Source of the DNA: Rhodoferax sp. UBA4409
GTDB lineage: Bacteria; Pseudomonadota; Gammaproteobacteria; Burkholderiales; Burkholderiaceae_C
Length of the DNA stretch: 8,532 nt
Direction: 5' to 3'
Assembly: GCA_002390825.1 (NCBI GenBank)
Contig: DGQR01000134.1
Span: forward strand, 1 to 8,532
Shown here: positions 6,550-8,532 of the stretch, piece after piece
Layout of the letters: the number at the start of each line of letters is the position of its first letter
Numbering within the stretch: the first letter of the stretch is position 1
The notes under the pieces: generated by a model
Told to the model about the DNA's origin: nothing
What the model saw: the letters and a program-made list of their open reading frames with translations, nothing else
The model's database searches: none
Program-made: the position numbers and the translations under genes

Positions 6550-6598
6550 GCGACTTGTTACCATTCGACGGGCATTTGCCACATTTCACCTCCTTCGC

Positions 6599-7321
6599 AT
6601 GCTCTATCTTTTACGGCTGGTGCTCATCAGTATCCAGTTTTTGTTGGCCTCGGTGGTCAACCTGCTGATCTGTTTTTCGCGGCCTTTCAATCCCGACAAT
6701 TCGCGGCTCTCCGGATACATGTTTTCAGTTCCTGCGCTGAAGATACTGGGCTTGAAGATGCAGCTGGAGACGGCAGACTTTCAATCCCAGCCCAACCCTT
6801 TTGTCGTGGTGGCCAACCACCAGTCCAACTGGGACTTGTTTGTATTGGGCTGCTCCGTGCCTCGCCGAACGGTGTCGCTGGGTAAAAAGAGCCTGAAGTG
6901 GATTCCCTTTTTCGGCCAGATTTACTGGCTGGCCGGCAACATCTTGATCGACCGGGGCAATGCCGTGAAGGCCAAAGCCGCCATGCTGCACACCACCAAG
7001 GTCATGCAGGAGCAAGATACCTCGATCTGGGTGTTTGCCGAAGGCACCCGCAACCTCGGCAAGGGTTTGCTGCCCTTCAAGAAAGGCGCATTCCAGATGG
7101 CCATTAATGCCGGTGTACCTATCGTGCCGCTGTGTTGCAGCAACTTTAAGCGCACCATGCGCCTGAACCGCTGGAACAGCGGCAACATCATCATCAAGAC
7201 GCTGGAGCCCATTCCCACTACCGGCATGACGCTGGACGACATGCCAGCCCTGATGGACCTGTGCCGGTCGCGAATGGAGGCGTGCATCGCTGAGCTGGAC
7301 GCCCGCGCCGCCGCCCTGTGA
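6599..7321 (+). CDS. plsC: 1-acyl-sn-glycerol-3-phosphate acyltransferase
   Basis: Inner-membrane enzyme that acylates lysophosphatidic acid to phosphatidic acid in phospholipid synthesis. From ATG 6599 the protein has 240 residues (E. coli PlsC 245). An N-terminal hydrophobic segment (about 2-26) is the membrane anchor. Acyltransferase motifs follow in order: NHQSNWD (HX4D, H74 and D79), GKKSLKWIPFFGQIYW and GNILIDR (95-119), FAEGTR (E148) and VPIVPL (173-178). Motif III has Ala where FPEGTR has Pro. The ATG at 6599 was chosen because MLYLLRLVL aligns with the E. coli start, but no Shine-Dalgarno precedes it; ATG 6536 or TTG 6518 in the same frame would add 21 or 27 basic, amphipathic residues. 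Diverges from gcvT and converges on the hydrolase with 2 bases between stop codons. Family firm, start uncertain. Confidence 0.92.
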   Translation: MLYLLRLVLISIQFLLASVVNLLICFSRPFNPDNSRLSGYMFSVPALKILGLKMQLETADFQSQPNPFVVVANHQSNWDLFVLGCSVPRRTVSLGKKSLKWIPFFGQIYWLAGNILIDRGNAVKAKAAMLHTTKVMQEQDTSIWVFAEGTRNLGKGLLPFKKGAFQMAINAGVPIVPLCCSNFKRTMRLNRWNSGNIIIKTLEPIPTTGMTLDDMPALMDLCRSRMEACIAELDARAAAL

Positions 7322-7323
7322 AT

Positions 7324-8187
7324 TCAGCGGGCGGTCTGGTGCTCTCCAAACCAGGTCAGCACGCCGTCCCACAAAGGCTGTGCCTGCCTGCGGAAGTAAC
7401 CCATATGGCCGATGGGCCCCATGCCTTGTTGGTCGGGGTGGATGTCCACCTTGCGCACCGTGGTGTTGCTGTAGGCAGCCATAAAGGCATCGCGTGACGC
7501 AGGCGGCGCCCAGAGGTCATCGGTCGCATTTGCCGCGATGATGGGGGTACGCACCCGCGCGAACAAACCGGCTACATGCGGCATGCCGGGGTCGTCAAAG
7601 AAGTAACGTGGAAACTTGCACCAGCGCTTCCAGTCCCGGTAAACACCCAACGGCAAGTCCTCGCCCATCTGAAGCTTGCTCCAAGCCAGATAGCCCTTCC
7701 AGCGGGTGAGCAGCGGGCCGATCACGTGCCACATCAGCAGCACCTTGAATTGCTCGGCGCGCGGCATCCAGCCGTGCCAGCCCGCCCCGGTGGCAAAGGT
7801 ATAAAACCGCGCGACCTTGTCGTGGTTGGGGAGCAGACCAAACGCATGGCCGCCGAACGAGTGCCCCACCATGAAAAGAGGAACGGTGTCATCCGCCATC
7901 GCGTCCACTGCAGCCGCAACATCGTGAAACGCCCAATCCAGGTAGTTCATCTCAAAAGCACGTAGCTCGGCGGGTTTGGAGAGACCAATGCCGCGGTAAT
8001 CCACCGTGAGGGTGTTGTAGCCGTGTTGCGCGGCAAAGAGTGCGAAGTTTTTGTAAAACAGCTGCGGCACACCGGTGGCACCTGCGACCACCAAATGCCC
8101 GCGCAGAGGGCCTGTTGCGGGGTAGCGCAGGGCCTGCAAGGCGTAACCGTCTCGGGTCGTGAGGGTCAGGGCTTCTGGTGTGTTCAT
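7324..8187 (-). CDS. Alpha/beta hydrolase family protein, substrate unknown
   Basis: A 287-residue single-domain alpha/beta hydrolase of the serine-hydrolase type (resembling predicted hydrolases of COG4757). The nucleophile elbow is GHSFGG with S110; the acid is probably D224 in NATDDLWAPP and the histidine H261 in GPIGHMGYFR, completing a plausible catalytic triad in the right order. VDYRGIGLSKP (62-72) is the usual strand-loop before the elbow. There is no signal peptide or membrane segment, so it should be cytoplasmic. The ATG at 8187 has GAGG 6 bases upstream. The U-tract of the preceding terminator ends only 17 bases before this ATG, leaving no room for a conventional promoter between them. 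Esterase, lipase-like or amide hydrolase activities are all possible; the sequence does not decide, and the neighbours (phospholipid acyltransferase, ETF-QO) give only a vague lipid hint. Confidence 0.85.
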   Translation of the reverse strand: MNTPEALTLTTRDGYALQALRYPATGPLRGHLVVAGATGVPQLFYKNFALFAAQHGYNTLTVDYRGIGLSKPAELRAFEMNYLDWAFHDVAAAVDAMADDTVPLFMVGHSFGGHAFGLLPNHDKVARFYTFATGAGWHGWMPRAEQFKVLLMWHVIGPLLTRWKGYLAWSKLQMGEDLPLGVYRDWKRWCKFPRYFFDDPGMPHVAGLFARVRTPIIAANATDDLWAPPASRDAFMAAYSNTTVRKVDIHPDQQGMGPIGHMGYFRRQAQPLWDGVLTWFGEHQTAR

Positions 8188-8204
8188 GGGCGGCCTCGAT
8201 GTCT

Positions 8205-8232
8205 AAAAAAACGGGACCCTGAGGTCCCGTTT
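8205..8232 (-). terminator. Intrinsic terminator after the ETF-ubiquinone oxidoreductase gene
   Basis: On the minus strand AAACGGGACC, loop TCAG, GGTCCCGTTT form a perfect 10-bp stem that runs into seven consecutive T. It begins 17 bases after the TAA at 8250 and is the clearest terminator in the window. It separates this gene from the hydrolase on the same strand. Confidence 0.92.
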
Positions 8233-8249
8233 GGGCTTGCCAGAGCGCC

Positions 8250-8532
8250 TTACATGCCCGCGTAATTGGGGCCGCCGCCGCCTTCGGGCGTGACCCAGAC
8301 GATGTTCTGGGTCGGGTCCTTGATGTCGCAGGTCTTGCAGTGCACACAGTTTTGGGCGTTGATCTGCAAGCGGTCGGTGTTGTCTTCGTTCTTGACGTAC
8401 TCGTACACGCCTGCGGGGCAGTAGCGGGCTTCGGGGCCGGCGTACTTGGCCAAGTTGATGCTCACCGGCACCGAGGCGTCCTTGAGCGTCAAGTGGGCGG
8501 GTTGCTGCTCTTCGTGGTTGGTGTTGCTGATG
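8250..8532 (-). CDS. Electron transfer flavoprotein-ubiquinone oxidoreductase, C-terminal fragment (cut by window edge)
   Basis: The last 93 codons of ETF-QO, the membrane-associated flavo-iron-sulfur enzyme that passes electrons from ETF (fatty-acid and amino-acid acyl-CoA dehydrogenases) to ubiquinone. The fragment carries the C-terminal ferredoxin-like domain with four cysteines for the [4Fe-4S] cluster: one in RYCPAGVYEY and three in CVHCKTCDIKDP. The ending VTPEGGGGPNYAGM is characteristic of the family. The FAD and quinone-binding parts lie beyond the edge, so their integrity cannot be judged. It is followed by a strong terminator and so probably ends its transcription unit. Confidence 0.95.
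   Translation of the reverse strand, partial: ISNTNHEEQQPAHLTLKDASVPVSINLAKYAGPEARYCPAGVYEYVKNEDNTDRLQINAQNCVHCKTCDIKDPTQNIVWVTPEGGGGPNYAGM

Noticed and set aside
7319..7330. Shared bidirectional terminator between convergent plsC and the hydrolase gene
   Set aside because: The stop codons are 2 bases apart and I see no hairpin with a U-tract around the junction.

Overview
The window reads as chromosomal DNA from a GC-rich betaproteobacterium, most likely of the Comamonadaceae (Rhodoferax/Curvibacter/Polaromonas-like). This placement is an inference from protein flavour, GC-rich third codon positions and gene content; no marker gene is present to prove it. There is no sign of mobile DNA, CRISPR, tRNA or rRNA.

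Layout. From the right edge leftwards on the minus strand lie: the C-terminal end of an electron transfer flavoprotein-ubiquinone oxidoreductase (8250-8532, cut by the edge); a textbook intrinsic terminator (8205-8232); and an alpha/beta hydrolase of unknown substrate (7324-8187). A plus-strand 1-acylglycerol-3-phosphate acyltransferase, plsC (about 6599-7321), converges on the hydrolase with only 2 bases between stop codons. It diverges from the glycine cleavage operon across a short shared promoter region. The operon runs leftwards on the minus strand: tandem glycine riboswitch (6272-6512), gcvT (5009-6184), gcvH (4531-4902), gcvP (1507-4431). After gcvP comes a second tandem glycine riboswitch (1230-1423), then a DadA-family FAD amino acid dehydrogenase that runs off the left edge (1-1161).

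How it works together. GcvP, GcvH and GcvT, with a dihydrolipoamide dehydrogenase encoded elsewhere, split glycine into CO2, ammonia and methylene-tetrahydrofolate. The tandem riboswitch in the gcvT leader should turn the operon on when glycine is plentiful. The most notable point is that the next gene downstream, an FAD-dependent amino acid dehydrogenase, has its own complete two-aptamer glycine riboswitch. This suggests that the enzyme serves glycine disposal (oxidative deamination towards glyoxylate) or a closely linked amino acid pathway. I see no intrinsic terminator between gcvP and the second riboswitch, so one long transcript could carry two glycine sensors in series.

The rest is ordinary core metabolism. 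Nothing here is a wholly new system; the interest lies in the RNA regulation: two tandem riboswitches, an unusually long structured linker in one of them, a strong U-less hairpin after gcvH, and a terminator placed directly against the hydrolase start.
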